Positions 35,974 to 45,606 of a DNA stretch of 64,000 nt are shown piece after piece; the stretch's first letter is position 1, and each line of letters starts with the position of its first letter. The DNA is taken from the NCBI GenBank assembly GCA_020024285.1, contig JAHHTZ010000001.1:1-64000 (forward strand). Reading direction: 5' to 3'. The position numbers and the translations under genes were made by a program. The stretch comes from Oscillospiraceae bacterium (GTDB taxonomy: Bacteria > Bacillota > Clostridia > Oscillospirales > Ruminococcaceae). The notes under the pieces were generated by a model. It worked only from the letters and a program-made list of their open reading frames with translations. It had not been told where the DNA came from and searched no databases.

Positions 35974-37287
35974 ATGGAAGTTGCTGTAATCGGTGCCGGA
36001 CTGGCGGGCTGTGAGGCTGCATGGACTCTGGCAGAGCTGGGGGCAAAGGTTTCTCTTTATGAAATGAAGCCAACCGAATTTTCCCCGGCGCATAAATATC
36101 ACGGTTATGCTGAACTGATCTGCTCCAACTCCCTGAAGGCACGCCGGATCGGTTCTGCGGCGGGTCTGCTCAAAGAAGAAATGCGTCAAATCGGCTCTCT
36201 GACGGTTGAGGCAGCACTTGCAACTTCTGTTGCCGCCGGGGGAGCCCTGGCAGTTGACCGCGAGAAATTTTCTGATTATATCACGGAAAAAATCGACAAC
36301 CACCCCAATATCACAGTGATCCATGAGCGCGTGGACGAGATCCCGAAGGAAGGCTATGTGATCGTGGCAAGCGGACCGCTGACGGAGCATCATCTGGCGC
36401 AGGACATCCAAAGGCTGTGCTCAGAGCAGTATCTTTCCTTCTTTGATGCGGCAGCTCCCATCGTGACCTTTGAGTCCATCGATCAGGAAAAAGTCTTTTT
36501 TGCTGCCCGCTATGGACGCGGGGACGATGATTACATCAACTGCCCGATGAACAAAGAAGAATACGAAGCGTTCTATGATGCACTCATCAATGCAGAAGCT
36601 GTGGAGCTCAAAACATTTGAGAAACAGGATTTCAAGGTGTACGAGGGCTGTATGCCGGTGGAGGTCATGGCAAAGCGCGGCGCCGATACCCTGCGGTACG
36701 GTCCGCTCAAGCCTGTGGGACTTACCGACCCGCGCACAGGCCATCGCCCGTGGGCTGTTGTGCAGCTGCGAAGCGAAAACAGCGAGGGCACCCTGTATAA
36801 TCTGGTGGGCTTTCAGACAAACCTCAAATTCGGCGAGCAAAAACGTGTATTTTCCCTGATTCCGGGACTTGCGAATGCAGAATTTGCCCGCTACGGGGTG
36901 ATGCATAGGAACACCTTCCTCAATTCTCCAAAGCTTCTGGACAGCACATTTTGCTTCAAGGCAGACCGAAGGATCTATTTTGCCGGTCAGATGACGGGTG
37001 TGGAGGGCTATATGGAATCTGCATCCTCCGGCATTCTGGCAGCAAAAAACCTCTGGCTTGCAGCACACGGGGAAGAGCCGCTCATCCTGCCAAGAGATAC
37101 AATGCTTGGCGCCCTGTCGGCATATATCAGCGACGAAACGGTAAAGGACTTTCAGCCAATGGGGGCAAATATGGGAATTTTGCCGCCGCTTCAGGAGCGC
37201 ATCCGCGATAAAACCCTGCGCTATGAGCAGATTGCGCAGCGCAGCCTTTCAAGCTTGGAAAGCTATCTTACAACACGTACAAAATAG
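35974..37287 (+). CDS. trmFO: Folate/FAD-dependent tRNA uracil-54 C5-methyltransferase
   Basis: Makes ribothymidine at position 54 of tRNA using methylenetetrahydrofolate and FADH2. Dinucleotide-binding AVIGAGLAGCEAAW at the N-terminus, CSNSLKA, the VKRGADTLRYGP-like segment (AKRGADTLRYGPLKPVGL), and GQMTGVEGYMESASSG in the C-terminal half. It has 437 residues, the usual length. It starts one base after the topA stop, an established topA-trmFO pairing. Confidence 0.95.
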   Translation: MEVAVIGAGLAGCEAAWTLAELGAKVSLYEMKPTEFSPAHKYHGYAELICSNSLKARRIGSAAGLLKEEMRQIGSLTVEAALATSVAAGGALAVDREKFSDYITEKIDNHPNITVIHERVDEIPKEGYVIVASGPLTEHHLAQDIQRLCSEQYLSFFDAAAPIVTFESIDQEKVFFAARYGRGDDDYINCPMNKEEYEAFYDALINAEAVELKTFEKQDFKVYEGCMPVEVMAKRGADTLRYGPLKPVGLTDPRTGHRPWAVVQLRSENSEGTLYNLVGFQTNLKFGEQKRVFSLIPGLANAEFARYGVMHRNTFLNSPKLLDSTFCFKADRRIYFAGQMTGVEGYMESASSGILAAKNLWLAAHGEEPLILPRDTMLGALSAYISDETVKDFQPMGANMGILPPLQERIRDKTLRYEQIAQRSLSSLESYLTTRTK

Positions 37288-37298
37288 GAGGGAAATGA

Positions 37299-38306
37299 AT
37301 GAAAATCATTGTCGATGCATTTGGCGGAGATCATGCACCGCTCGAAGTGCTCAAGGGATGCAGCATGGCGCAGCAGGAATACGGAGTCTCCTGCGTGCTT
37401 TGCGGGGATGAAGATAAGATCCGCAAATGCGCACAGGAAAACAGCATCTCCATCGAAGGAATGGAAATCCTGCACGCACCCAATGTGATACCGGTCGAGG
37501 AAGACCCGACCACGCTGCTCAAGGAATATGCCGACAGCTCCATGGCGGTGGGACTCAAGACGCTCAAAGAGGGCAAGGGCGATGCCTTTGTATCGGCAGG
37601 AAGTACCGGCGCCCTTGTGGTAGGGGCTTCCCTCATTGTAAAGCGCATGAAAGGGGTACGCCGCGTTGGGCTGGCAACGGTGATCCCAAATGCGAACGGA
37701 TTCTACCTCTTGATGGATGCAGGAGCAAATGCAGAATGCCGTCCGGAAATGCTGGCACAGTTCGGGGTGATGGGCAGCGTCTATCTCAAGCAGCTCAAAG
37801 GAGTGCAAAACCCGCGCGTGGGACTGATCAACATCGGCGCAGAAGAAACAAAGGGTCTGGAGCTTCAGCTGGAAACCTATCAGCTGCTTCAAAAAGCACC
37901 GGTCAACTTTGTCGGGAATGTGGAAGCGCGCGGACTTCCGCTTGGAGAGTGCGACGTAGCAGTTGCAGACGGCTTTACCGGAAATGTCGTACTGAAATTG
38001 ACGGAAGGCATGGGGAAATTCTTTTCCACAGAGCTCAAGCAAATGTTCATGAGCGGCTTTAAAACAAAGATGGGCGCGCTTCTTGTAAAAAGCGGACTGG
38101 ACGACTTCAAAAAGAAGATGGATTACAAAGAGCACGGAGGTGCTCCGCTTTTGGGCGCTTCCTGTCCTGTGATCAAGGCGCACGGAAGCTCTGATGCAAG
38201 AGCCTTCAAGAATGCCATTCGACAGGCAAAGGAATATGTGGAAAACGATGTCATCACACAGATGCAGACATCGCTTTCTGCACTCAAGGAACAGACAAAC
38301 GAATAA
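37299..38306 (+). CDS. plsX: Phosphate acyltransferase PlsX
   Basis: Converts acyl-ACP to acyl-phosphate for phospholipid synthesis. Signature IIVDAFGGDHAPLEVLKG at the start; VSAGSTGALV and NIGAEETKG inside; EHGGAPLLGASCPVIKAHG near the end. It has 335 residues. AGGAGGG precedes the ATG. The usual neighbours fapR, fabD and acpP are missing: a terminator and then rnc come next. Confidence 0.94.
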   Translation: MKIIVDAFGGDHAPLEVLKGCSMAQQEYGVSCVLCGDEDKIRKCAQENSISIEGMEILHAPNVIPVEEDPTTLLKEYADSSMAVGLKTLKEGKGDAFVSAGSTGALVVGASLIVKRMKGVRRVGLATVIPNANGFYLLMDAGANAECRPEMLAQFGVMGSVYLKQLKGVQNPRVGLINIGAEETKGLELQLETYQLLQKAPVNFVGNVEARGLPLGECDVAVADGFTGNVVLKLTEGMGKFFSTELKQMFMSGFKTKMGALLVKSGLDDFKKKMDYKEHGGAPLLGASCPVIKAHGSSDARAFKNAIRQAKEYVENDVITQMQTSLSALKEQTNE

Positions 38307-38308
38307 GA

Positions 38309-38344
38309 AAAAAGGGCTTTCGACAGAAGCCGAAAGCCCTTTTT
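38309..38344 (+). terminator. Rho-independent terminator after plsX
   Basis: A perfect 14-bp stem (AAAAAGGGCTTTCG with its complement) with an eight-base loop ending in five T. Confidence 0.9.
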
Positions 38345-38347
38345 CAG

Positions 38348-38419
38348 AACATATTCGGACGTTTTTGAAAAGTGGCCGTAATCCGTACTATTTATGCCCT
38401 TTTTTCAAACATGTTCGGA
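38348..38419 (+). promoter_or_regulatory. Candidate rnc promoter flanked by a direct repeat
   Basis: AACATATTCGGA (38348-38359) and AACATGTTCGGA (38408-38419) are a 12-base direct repeat with one mismatch, 60 bp apart. Between them lies TTGAAA (38365-38370) and, 18 bp on, TATTTA (38389-38394), a plausible promoter for rnc. The repeat could be an operator pair. Confidence 0.4.
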
Positions 38420-38436
38420 AACAGAAGGAGAACATT

Positions 38437-39114
38437 ATGTTATTGGACGAACTGCAAGACAAGATCCATTATACGTTTCAGGATCTGCACTGGCTGGAAG
38501 TGGCGATGACCCACTCCTCCTACGCCAACGAAGTAAAGCACAACACCTTGTACAACGAGCGACTGGAATTTCTGGGAGATGCGGTGCTTTCCATCATTGT
38601 TTCGGATTATCTTTTCAATCACTACACTGCGCAGGAGGGCGATCTCACCAAATTGCGCGCAGCAATCGTCTGCGAAAAATCGCTTGATGTGATGGCGCGC
38701 GAGATCGATCTCGGACGCTATCTCCGCCTTGGAAAGGGAGAGGAATTGACCGGCGGACGCACCCGCCCTTCGATCCTGGCAGATGCATTCGAGGCACTGA
38801 TCTCTGCCATCTATATGGACGGAGGGATCGAGGCGGCACGCGGCTTTGTACTGCCGTTTGTAACCGCGATGCTTGCGGACGAGGACAGATTGTCCTTTAA
38901 GGACTATAAAACCATTTTGCAGGAGATCATCCAGCAGAACCCGGAAGAACAGCTTGTTTACTGCCTTGTGGACGAAAAAGGTCCGGACCACAACAAGCGC
39001 TTTGTGGTGGAAGTGCGCCTCAACAGCAATGTGATCGGGGTCGGAGAAGGCAGAAGCAAGAAAAATGCAGAGCAAATGGCGGCAAAAGAAGCGCTGGAGC
39101 TGATGGGAAAATAG
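38437..39114 (+). CDS. rnc: Ribonuclease III
   Basis: Cleaves double-stranded RNA in rRNA maturation. Catalytic signature NERLEFLGDAVLS, a second acidic motif in LADAFEALISAIYMDGG, and a C-terminal double-stranded RNA-binding domain ending KNAEQMAAKEALELMG. It has 225 residues. ATG 38437 follows AGAAGGAG; an upstream in-frame extension would cross the plsX terminator. The next gene starts immediately after the stop. Confidence 0.95.
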   Translation: MLLDELQDKIHYTFQDLHWLEVAMTHSSYANEVKHNTLYNERLEFLGDAVLSIIVSDYLFNHYTAQEGDLTKLRAAIVCEKSLDVMAREIDLGRYLRLGKGEELTGGRTRPSILADAFEALISAIYMDGGIEAARGFVLPFVTAMLADEDRLSFKDYKTILQEIIQQNPEEQLVYCLVDEKGPDHNKRFVVEVRLNSNVIGVGEGRSKKNAEQMAAKEALELMGK

Positions 39115-40179
39115 ATGAAACACGCAAATGTTGCAATTTTTGTTCCTCATGTAGGCTGCCCCAATCAATGCAGCTTCTGCAACCAGCGGACCATTTCCGG
39201 CAGTCAGGAAGCGCCCACACCGGCGCAGGTGACCGAAATCTGTGCACAGGCATTGACCCAGCTCAAGGGGCAGGCAGAAAAAGCCCAGATCGCGTTTTTC
39301 GGCGGCAGCTTTACAGCCATCCCGCGCGACTATATGGAGTCTTTGCTGCGGGCGGCACAGCCCTTTCTCGGAGAGGGAAGGTTTTCGGGCATCCGATTGT
39401 CAACACGACCGGATGCTATCGATGAGGAACGCCTGAGACTGCTCCTTCGTTACGGAGTAACATCCATCGAACTTGGGGTACAGTCGATGGATGATGCAGT
39501 CCTGCTCAAAAACAGGCGCGGTCATACGGCGCAGGATGTAAGGGATGCCGTTGCGTGCATCCGCCAATATCCGCAGATCGAGCTGGGACTGCAAATGATG
39601 CTGGGACTGGCAGGAGATACCGTAGCGTCTATGGAGCATACGGCACGTTGCATTGCACAGCTTCATCCGGATACGGTGCGAATCTATCCGACACTTGTCC
39701 TGCATGGAACAGAGCTTGCGCAGTGGTATCAGGAGGGGAGATACCAGCCTCTTATGCTGGACGATGCAGCGCAGCTTTCCGCGCGCTTCATAGAGCTTTT
39801 TGAACGGGAAAAAATACGGGTCATCCGTGTGGGACTTCACGCCTCCACCTTTATGGAGGGAGAGCTGCTTGCAGGTCCGTACCATCCGGCGTTTCGCGAG
39901 CTGTGTGAGAGCAAGATTTTTTTCCGCCTTGCACAGGAGCTTTTATATGGGATGCCAAAGGATAAAAGGTATCATCTCCTCGTTGCACCAAACGCAGTTT
40001 CCAAAATGGTGGGGCAGAGCAGGGAGAACCTTTGCCGCCTAAAGGAAGAAGGATATGATGTACAGGTAAAACCGATGCAGGGGCTCATAGGCCGTGCGAT
40101 CCTGTGCGAAGCTGTGGAAGATCGTGAGAAGGGGGTAATGCAGGATGCAGTTAAAGACGTTGCAGATCCAGGGGTTTAA
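39115..40179 (+). CDS. Elp3-like radical SAM protein
   Basis: Radical SAM enzyme with the cluster motif C15-x3-C19-x2-C22 in VGCPNQCSFCNQR, a GGSFTAIP segment binding SAM, then RLSTRPDAI and VTSIELGVQSMDD, which match the Elp3/YhcC-like subgroup. There is no acetyltransferase domain, so it is not full Elp3. It has 354 residues. The ATG abuts the rnc stop and the end overlaps smc by 35 bases; rnc, this gene and smc form a common clostridial run. Substrate unknown, possibly RNA-related. Confidence 0.82.
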   Translation: MKHANVAIFVPHVGCPNQCSFCNQRTISGSQEAPTPAQVTEICAQALTQLKGQAEKAQIAFFGGSFTAIPRDYMESLLRAAQPFLGEGRFSGIRLSTRPDAIDEERLRLLLRYGVTSIELGVQSMDDAVLLKNRRGHTAQDVRDAVACIRQYPQIELGLQMMLGLAGDTVASMEHTARCIAQLHPDTVRIYPTLVLHGTELAQWYQEGRYQPLMLDDAAQLSARFIELFEREKIRVIRVGLHASTFMEGELLAGPYHPAFRELCESKIFFRLAQELLYGMPKDKRYHLLVAPNAVSKMVGQSRENLCRLKEEGYDVQVKPMQGLIGRAILCEAVEDREKGVMQDAVKDVADPGV

Positions 40180-43100
40180 ATCGTTTCCTGACAAAACCAC
40201 CCTGCATTTTGATCAGGGGATCACAGCAGTCGTCGGTCCAAACGGCAGCGGAAAGAGCAATATTTCCGATGCGATGGGATGGGTCATGGGAGAACAGTCT
40301 GTGCGCAGCCTTCGCGGTGAAAAGATGGAGGATGTCATTTTTTTGGGCACAGATCACCGCAAGGCAACGGGATTTGCGTTTGTTTCTTTGACATTCGACA
40401 ACAGGGACCGCACCCTTCCGATACAGACAGATGAAGTCACCATTTCAAGAAAACTGTATCGTTCCGGGGAAAGTGAATACCGAATCAATCAGGCGGCAGT
40501 ACGCCTTCGGGACATCAACGAGCTGCTGATGGATACAGGGCTTGGCAGGGATGGATATTCCATCATCGGACAGGGCAGGATCGATGAGATCGTGTCGGTA
40601 AAAAGCACACAGCGCCGCGAGATCTTTGAAGAAGCAGCCGGGATCAGCAAATACCGCTACCGAAAAGAAGAAGCGCAAAAGAAGCTCGAGGCAGCATACG
40701 AAAATCTTCTCAGGCTCAAGGACATCATGGCAGAGCTGGAGGAGCGCATTGAGCCTCTGCGCATCCAGTCGGAAAAGGCACAGAACTTCCTGCGCCTTTC
40801 AGAAGAAAAAAAGGTTCTGGAAATTTCGCTCTGGATGGACAGCATCAACCACCTGATGGAGCAGATCGAGGGCATGGATGCACAGACCGTTGCTGCGAAA
40901 AATAAGCTGCAGGATATTGAGGCATTGATGCAGGAGCACAGCGTTCGTCTGGAGGAGTTTTATACGCAGCTGCAAAAGTGCACCATAGAGATCGAAGCAA
41001 ACCGTTCGCGCTCTTCCTCGCTCAGCCAGCTCCTTTCCCAGCTTGATTCTGCCATTGCGGTACTGGAAAATGATATGCTCCACAACGCTTCCTCGATCGA
41101 AGAGCTGAAAAAAGAGATGGAGCGCTTTGGACAGAATCAGGATGCACTGCTGGATGCAATCCGTAAAAACAAGGAGGAAGCAGCCGCAGGACAGAAACGG
41201 CTGATCCTTGCAGCAAAGGAAAAGGAAGAGCTGCAGCAGAAGGAAGCAGAGATTTCCCTTCAGGCCCGCCAGGCGGGAGAGATGGTTGCGCTGCTTAAAT
41301 CAAAGCGCAACAGCTGCGAGCAGGATATCGCTCTGCAAAAATTAAACAGGGCTTCCTCCTCCACGCTGCTGGAAGAAACACGTCAGCGTCTGGAAGCGGC
41401 AGAGCAATCCCAAAAAAGTCGGGAAGACCAGCGGGAAAGCCTAAAAAAGGAACATGAAAACTGCCGCGGTCTGCTTGAGGCAATCGAGGAAAAGCAAAAC
41501 CATCTTTCCAACAGCAAAAAGGGCTATGAGCTCAAGAAAGACAATCGATTGCAGCAAATGGAACGTCTGCTTGAGCAGCATCGGGGATTGGAACAGGAAT
41601 CACAAAATCGCCTGCATCAGGTAAAAATCCTTGAAGATATGGAACGCTCTATGGAAGGGTTCCAGAACAGCGTCAAAAAAATCATGAATTGCAGCCGTTC
41701 CCATCGCCTTTCGGGAATCCACGGTCCAATCTCACAGCTCATCACCGTCGATTCCGCTTACGCACTGGCAATCGAAACGGCTCTGGGCGGTTCCATGCAG
41801 AGCATTGTCGTGGAAGACGAGGAAAGTGCAAAAGATGCCATCTCCTACCTTAAATATAATCAGGGCGGCCGCGCGACCTTTCTGCCGATGACGACCATTC
41901 GTCCGCAGCATTTGCAGCAAAGCGGCTTTGAGCGGGAAAACGGATTCATCGGGCTTGCGGCAGATTTGGTAAAAACGCAGGAGCGCTATCGCTCCATCAT
42001 CGAAAATCTGCTGGGACGCATCGTTGTGGCAGAAAGCATCGACGATGCAGTGCTGATCGCACGAAAAAACGGGTACAAGTTCCGTATTGTGACGTTAGAC
42101 GGACAGCTCGTCAATGCAGGAGGCTCCCTGACGGGTGGTTCCTCCGTAAAAAATGCAGGACTCCTTTCCCGCCGCGGAGAGATCGAGCGCCTGCAAGGCG
42201 AAGCAGACTCCATCCGAGGGCAATACAATGCGCTCGACCCTCAAATCGAGCAGATCAAGCAGGAGCTGTCAAAATTGGATGCAGAGCTTTCTTCCCTGAA
42301 CGCTCAGATAAAAACAGCGCAGGAGGACAACATTACTTATCGTGCGGAAGAAAAGCGCCTTTGCGCTGCACTTGCGGATCTTCAAAAGACACAGCAAGCG
42401 CAGCAGCAAGAATATGAAACAGTGAAAAAACGCCTTTTGGAGGTTGAGCAGACAAGCCGATGTGCAGATGATGTGATTCGTCGGGCATCGCAGGAGCTCA
42501 GCGAAATTTCTGCAAAGCTCGACAAAGAGAAGGAGCGGCAGGATGCTCTCTTAAAAGAAAAGCAAAGCTTGCAGGAGCAGATCAATGAGAAACGCTTTTT
42601 GCTTCTTTCCCTGACGAAGGATCAGGAATCGCTGTCAGAATCGGCGCAGAGAATGAAGCTTTCTCAGGATCAGCAAGAAAGCCATATTTCAGAGCTGAAA
42701 CTGAAAATTTCGCAATTTGAGGATAAAAATGCCCAATCCTCCTTGACCAAAGAGCAGAAAATAGAAGAAACAGCAAAAACAAAGGAAGAAATCACGCAGA
42801 CCGCGCAGCGGATCGAATCACTTTTTGCACAGCAGCAACAGCTTGAGCAGACATTGACTCAGATGCGTGTGCAGGATAAGGAGTACATTTCCCAAAAGGA
42901 GCGGGCATCTGCCGAATCACAGCGCCTTGAGGACAAAAAGCTGTCCCTGCATATCGAGCGTGACAAGCTGATTGCAAGATTGTGGGACGATTACAGTATG
43001 ACGCGTTCTCAGGCATCCGAGCTTGCGCAGAAGGTGGAGGATGATATCCCGATCAAGGCAAGGCTGTCCGAGCTTAAAAATCAGATTCGGGAGCTTGGCG

Positions 43101-43720
43101 TCATCAATGTAGGGGCAATCGAGGAATATGAGGACGTTTTCCAACGGCATCAGTTCCTCAAAAAGCAGATGACGGATATCGAACATTCCCGAACGGAGCT
43201 GATTCACCTCATCCATGACCTGACCGCTCAAATGCAGGAGCTTTTCCTCTCCAATTTTCACGAGATCGGAAAACATTTTTCCGATATTTTTGCGCAGCTG
43301 TTCGGAGGGGGACGTGGAGAATTGGTCCTGACCGATCCGGATGATGTTCTCTCTTCGGGTATTGATATTCGGGTACAGCCTCCGGGAAAAATCATCAAGA
43401 CACTTTCCTCTCTGTCCGGAGGAGAAAAGGCACTGATTGCAATTTCCATCTATTTTGCAATCTTGCGTGTGAAGCCGTCGCCGTTTTGCATCCTCGACGA
43501 AATCGAGGCAGCATTGGATGAAGTGAATGTGGGTCGTTACGCACGCTTTTTGCGGAGCCTGACGGATAAGACCCAGTTTATTTCCATTACACACCGCCGC
43601 GGGACCATGGAAGAAGCGGATGTGATGTACGGTGTGACCATGCAGGAAAAAGGTGTTTCACGACTGCTGGAATTGGATATCACAAAAATGGAACAGGAAT
43701 TAGGACTGAAAACAGTCTAA
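40145..43720 (+). CDS. smc: Chromosome segregation protein SMC
   Basis: Condensin subunit that compacts and separates chromosomes. Walker A GPNGSGKS at residues 31-38, two long coiled coils, a hinge at about 500-680 (SGIHGPISQLI, GSLTGGSSVKNAG), then signature LSGGEKALIAISIYFA and Walker B FCILDEIEAALDE near the C-terminus. It has 1191 residues. It starts inside the end of the radical SAM gene. The ScpA and ScpB partners are not in this window. Confidence 0.96.
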   Translation: MQLKTLQIQGFKSFPDKTTLHFDQGITAVVGPNGSGKSNISDAMGWVMGEQSVRSLRGEKMEDVIFLGTDHRKATGFAFVSLTFDNRDRTLPIQTDEVTISRKLYRSGESEYRINQAAVRLRDINELLMDTGLGRDGYSIIGQGRIDEIVSVKSTQRREIFEEAAGISKYRYRKEEAQKKLEAAYENLLRLKDIMAELEERIEPLRIQSEKAQNFLRLSEEKKVLEISLWMDSINHLMEQIEGMDAQTVAAKNKLQDIEALMQEHSVRLEEFYTQLQKCTIEIEANRSRSSSLSQLLSQLDSAIAVLENDMLHNASSIEELKKEMERFGQNQDALLDAIRKNKEEAAAGQKRLILAAKEKEELQQKEAEISLQARQAGEMVALLKSKRNSCEQDIALQKLNRASSSTLLEETRQRLEAAEQSQKSREDQRESLKKEHENCRGLLEAIEEKQNHLSNSKKGYELKKDNRLQQMERLLEQHRGLEQESQNRLHQVKILEDMERSMEGFQNSVKKIMNCSRSHRLSGIHGPISQLITVDSAYALAIETALGGSMQSIVVEDEESAKDAISYLKYNQGGRATFLPMTTIRPQHLQQSGFERENGFIGLAADLVKTQERYRSIIENLLGRIVVAESIDDAVLIARKNGYKFRIVTLDGQLVNAGGSLTGGSSVKNAGLLSRRGEIERLQGEADSIRGQYNALDPQIEQIKQELSKLDAELSSLNAQIKTAQEDNITYRAEEKRLCAALADLQKTQQAQQQEYETVKKRLLEVEQTSRCADDVIRRASQELSEISAKLDKEKERQDALLKEKQSLQEQINEKRFLLLSLTKDQESLSESAQRMKLSQDQQESHISELKLKISQFEDKNAQSSLTKEQKIEETAKTKEEITQTAQRIESLFAQQQQLEQTLTQMRVQDKEYISQKERASAESQRLEDKKLSLHIERDKLIARLWDDYSMTRSQASELAQKVEDDIPIKARLSELKNQIRELGVINVGAIEEYEDVFQRHQFLKKQMTDIEHSRTELIHLIHDLTAQMQELFLSNFHEIGKHFSDIFAQLFGGGRGELVLTDPDDVLSSGIDIRVQPPGKIIKTLSSLSGGEKALIAISIYFAILRVKPSPFCILDEIEAALDEVNVGRYARFLRSLTDKTQFISITHRRGTMEEADVMYGVTMQEKGVSRLLELDITKMEQELGLKTV

Positions 43721-43747
43721 AAGCAGAAGCTGAGGAGGCGAAAGTCA

Positions 43748-44665
43748 ATGGGATTTTTTAGCAAAATAGCAGAAGGACTCAAAAAAACAAGGGATTCCAT
43801 GATGGGAAAGGTGGATGTCCTTTTAAATAGCTTTACCAAGGTAGACGAGGAACTGTTTGAGGAACTGGAAGAAACGCTGATTATGGCAGATGTCGGCACG
43901 GTGACAGCGACCCATATCTGCGAGGAGCTTCGCAGAAGGGTAAAGGAGCAGGGCATTGCGGACGGGGCAGGCGTGCGTGTTTTGATGCAGGAAATCATTT
44001 CCGAAATGCTTTCCGGAAACGAAGAGCTCGATTTTTCCACATCCCCATCCATCCTCCTTGTGATCGGCGTAAACGGGGTCGGCAAAACAACGACGATTGG
44101 AAAGCTCGCCAATAATCTCAAAAAAGACGGAAAGAAAGTGCTTCTTGCCGCGGCAGACACCTTCCGTGCAGCAGCGATCGACCAGCTTGAAGTCTGGGCA
44201 CAGCGTGCAGACGTAGATCTGGTAAAGCATAATGAGGGAGCAGACCCGGCAGCGGTTGTCTACGATGCCATCCATGCAGGAATCGCCAGAAAAGCAGACG
44301 TTATCATCTGCGATACCGCGGGCAGACTTCACAACAAGAAAAATCTGATGGACGAGCTGTCCAAGATTTCCCGCGTCATCGATAAGGAAGCGCCGGACTG
44401 TGCAAGAGAAACGCTGCTTGTTCTGGATGCTACAACGGGTCAAAATGCGCTCAATCAGGCAAAACAATTTAAGGAAGCAGCGGGACTTACCGGTATCATC
44501 CTGACAAAGCTGGACGGCACGGCAAGAGGCGGCGTTGTGATCGGAATCAAAGAGGAGCTCAATATTCCAATCAAATACATCGGTGTCGGAGAACAAATCG
44601 ACGACCTGCGCCCGTTCCATTCGGATGAATTTGTTCGTGCGCTGTTTGGGGAAGAGGAGATGTAA
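43748..44665 (+). CDS. ftsY: Signal recognition particle receptor FtsY
   Basis: SRP GTPase that docks ribosomes at the membrane. The NG domain has GVNGVGKTTTIGKLAN, ADTFRAAAIDQLEVW, CDTAGRLHNKKNLM and TKLDGTARGG. It has 305 residues, with only a short N-terminal helix and no long acidic domain, as in other Firmicutes. GAGGAGGCG precedes the ATG. smc-ftsY is a common pairing. Confidence 0.96.
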   Translation: MGFFSKIAEGLKKTRDSMMGKVDVLLNSFTKVDEELFEELEETLIMADVGTVTATHICEELRRRVKEQGIADGAGVRVLMQEIISEMLSGNEELDFSTSPSILLVIGVNGVGKTTTIGKLANNLKKDGKKVLLAAADTFRAAAIDQLEVWAQRADVDLVKHNEGADPAAVVYDAIHAGIARKADVIICDTAGRLHNKKNLMDELSKISRVIDKEAPDCARETLLVLDATTGQNALNQAKQFKEAAGLTGIILTKLDGTARGGVVIGIKEELNIPIKYIGVGEQIDDLRPFHSDEFVRALFGEEEM

Positions 44666-44667
44666 GG

Positions 44668-45279
44668 ATGAAGTTGGTCGTTGCAACAAATAATCAGCAC
44701 AAGCTCGAGGAATTTCGGCGTATCCTGTCCCCGCTGGGCGTACAGGTGCTCTCCCAATCCGATGTCCATGTCCATGTGGAGCCGGAGGAAACGGGTACAA
44801 CCTTTGCAGAGAATGCAAAAATCAAGGCGAAAGCTGTTTTTGATGTTTGCGGTCTGCCAAGTGTAGCAGACGATTCGGGGCTTTGTGTGGATGCGCTCGA
44901 CGGTCGCCCCGGCGTTTATTCCGCCCGTTATCTTGGGGAAGATACTCCATATGAGCAGAAAAATGCCGCGCTCCTCGCAGAATTGAAGGACGTTCCCGAA
45001 GAAGAGAGGGGCGCTCAGTTCGTCAGCGGAATCTGCTGCCAGCTCGATGAGGAGCATACGATCGAAACCGTCGGCATCTGCGAAGGGACCATCGGCTGGG
45101 AGCCGCGGGGGCAGGGCGGATTTGGGTACGATCCGATTTTTATGGTGGATGGAAAAAGCTATTCCGAGCTGACAGGCGAAGAAAAAGACGCAGTCAGTCA
45201 TCGGGGAAGAGCGCTTCGTCAGTTTTACACCATGCTGGAAGAATATCTGAACAAACACAGCGATACAGAAGAAAGATAA
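44668..45279 (+). CDS. rdgB: XTP/dITP pyrophosphatase (RdgB/HAM1)
   Basis: Removes non-canonical purine nucleoside triphosphates from the pool. Motifs LVVATNNQHKLEEFRRIL, ADDSGLCVDALDGRPGVYSARY, GFGYDPIF and SHRGRALRQF. It has 203 residues. The ATG is two bases after the ftsY stop, with GAAGAGGAG inside ftsY as ribosome site, so the two are probably co-translated. Confidence 0.94.
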   Translation: MKLVVATNNQHKLEEFRRILSPLGVQVLSQSDVHVHVEPEETGTTFAENAKIKAKAVFDVCGLPSVADDSGLCVDALDGRPGVYSARYLGEDTPYEQKNAALLAELKDVPEEERGAQFVSGICCQLDEEHTIETVGICEGTIGWEPRGQGGFGYDPIFMVDGKSYSELTGEEKDAVSHRGRALRQFYTMLEEYLNKHSDTEER

Positions 45280-45293
45280 AAGGAGAATTTATT

Positions 45294-45581
45294 ATGTTGA
45301 CAAGTAAAGACCGTGCAAGCTTACGGAAAATTGCCAATCAGCTGGATACCATCCTTCAGGTGGGAAAAGGCGGGATCGGTGAGCAGGTCATCAAGCAGGC
45401 AAACGACGCATTGGAAGCGCGCGAGATCATCAAAGGCCGTGTTCTGGAAACGGCTCCGGCATTTGCCCGCGAAGTAGCAGACGAGCTGGCTCAGGCAACC
45501 AATTCGGAAGTAGTGCAGGTAATTGGCACAAAATTTGTTTTGTACCGCAAGAATAAAAAGAATCCCAAAATTACATTTTGA
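45294..45581 (+). CDS. yhbY: YhbY-family RNA-binding protein (CRM domain)
   Basis: 95-residue CRM-domain protein linked to 50S assembly. Features: LTSKDRASLRKIANQLD, the loop VGKGGIGE, and a C-terminal VQVIGTKFVLYRKN. AAAGGAG precedes the ATG. yhbY directly before nadD is the usual Firmicute order. Confidence 0.93.
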   Translation: MLTSKDRASLRKIANQLDTILQVGKGGIGEQVIKQANDALEAREIIKGRVLETAPAFAREVADELAQATNSEVVQVIGTKFVLYRKNKKNPKITF

Positions 45582-45606
45582 TCCATGCGGATAAGGAGCG
45601 GGTATT

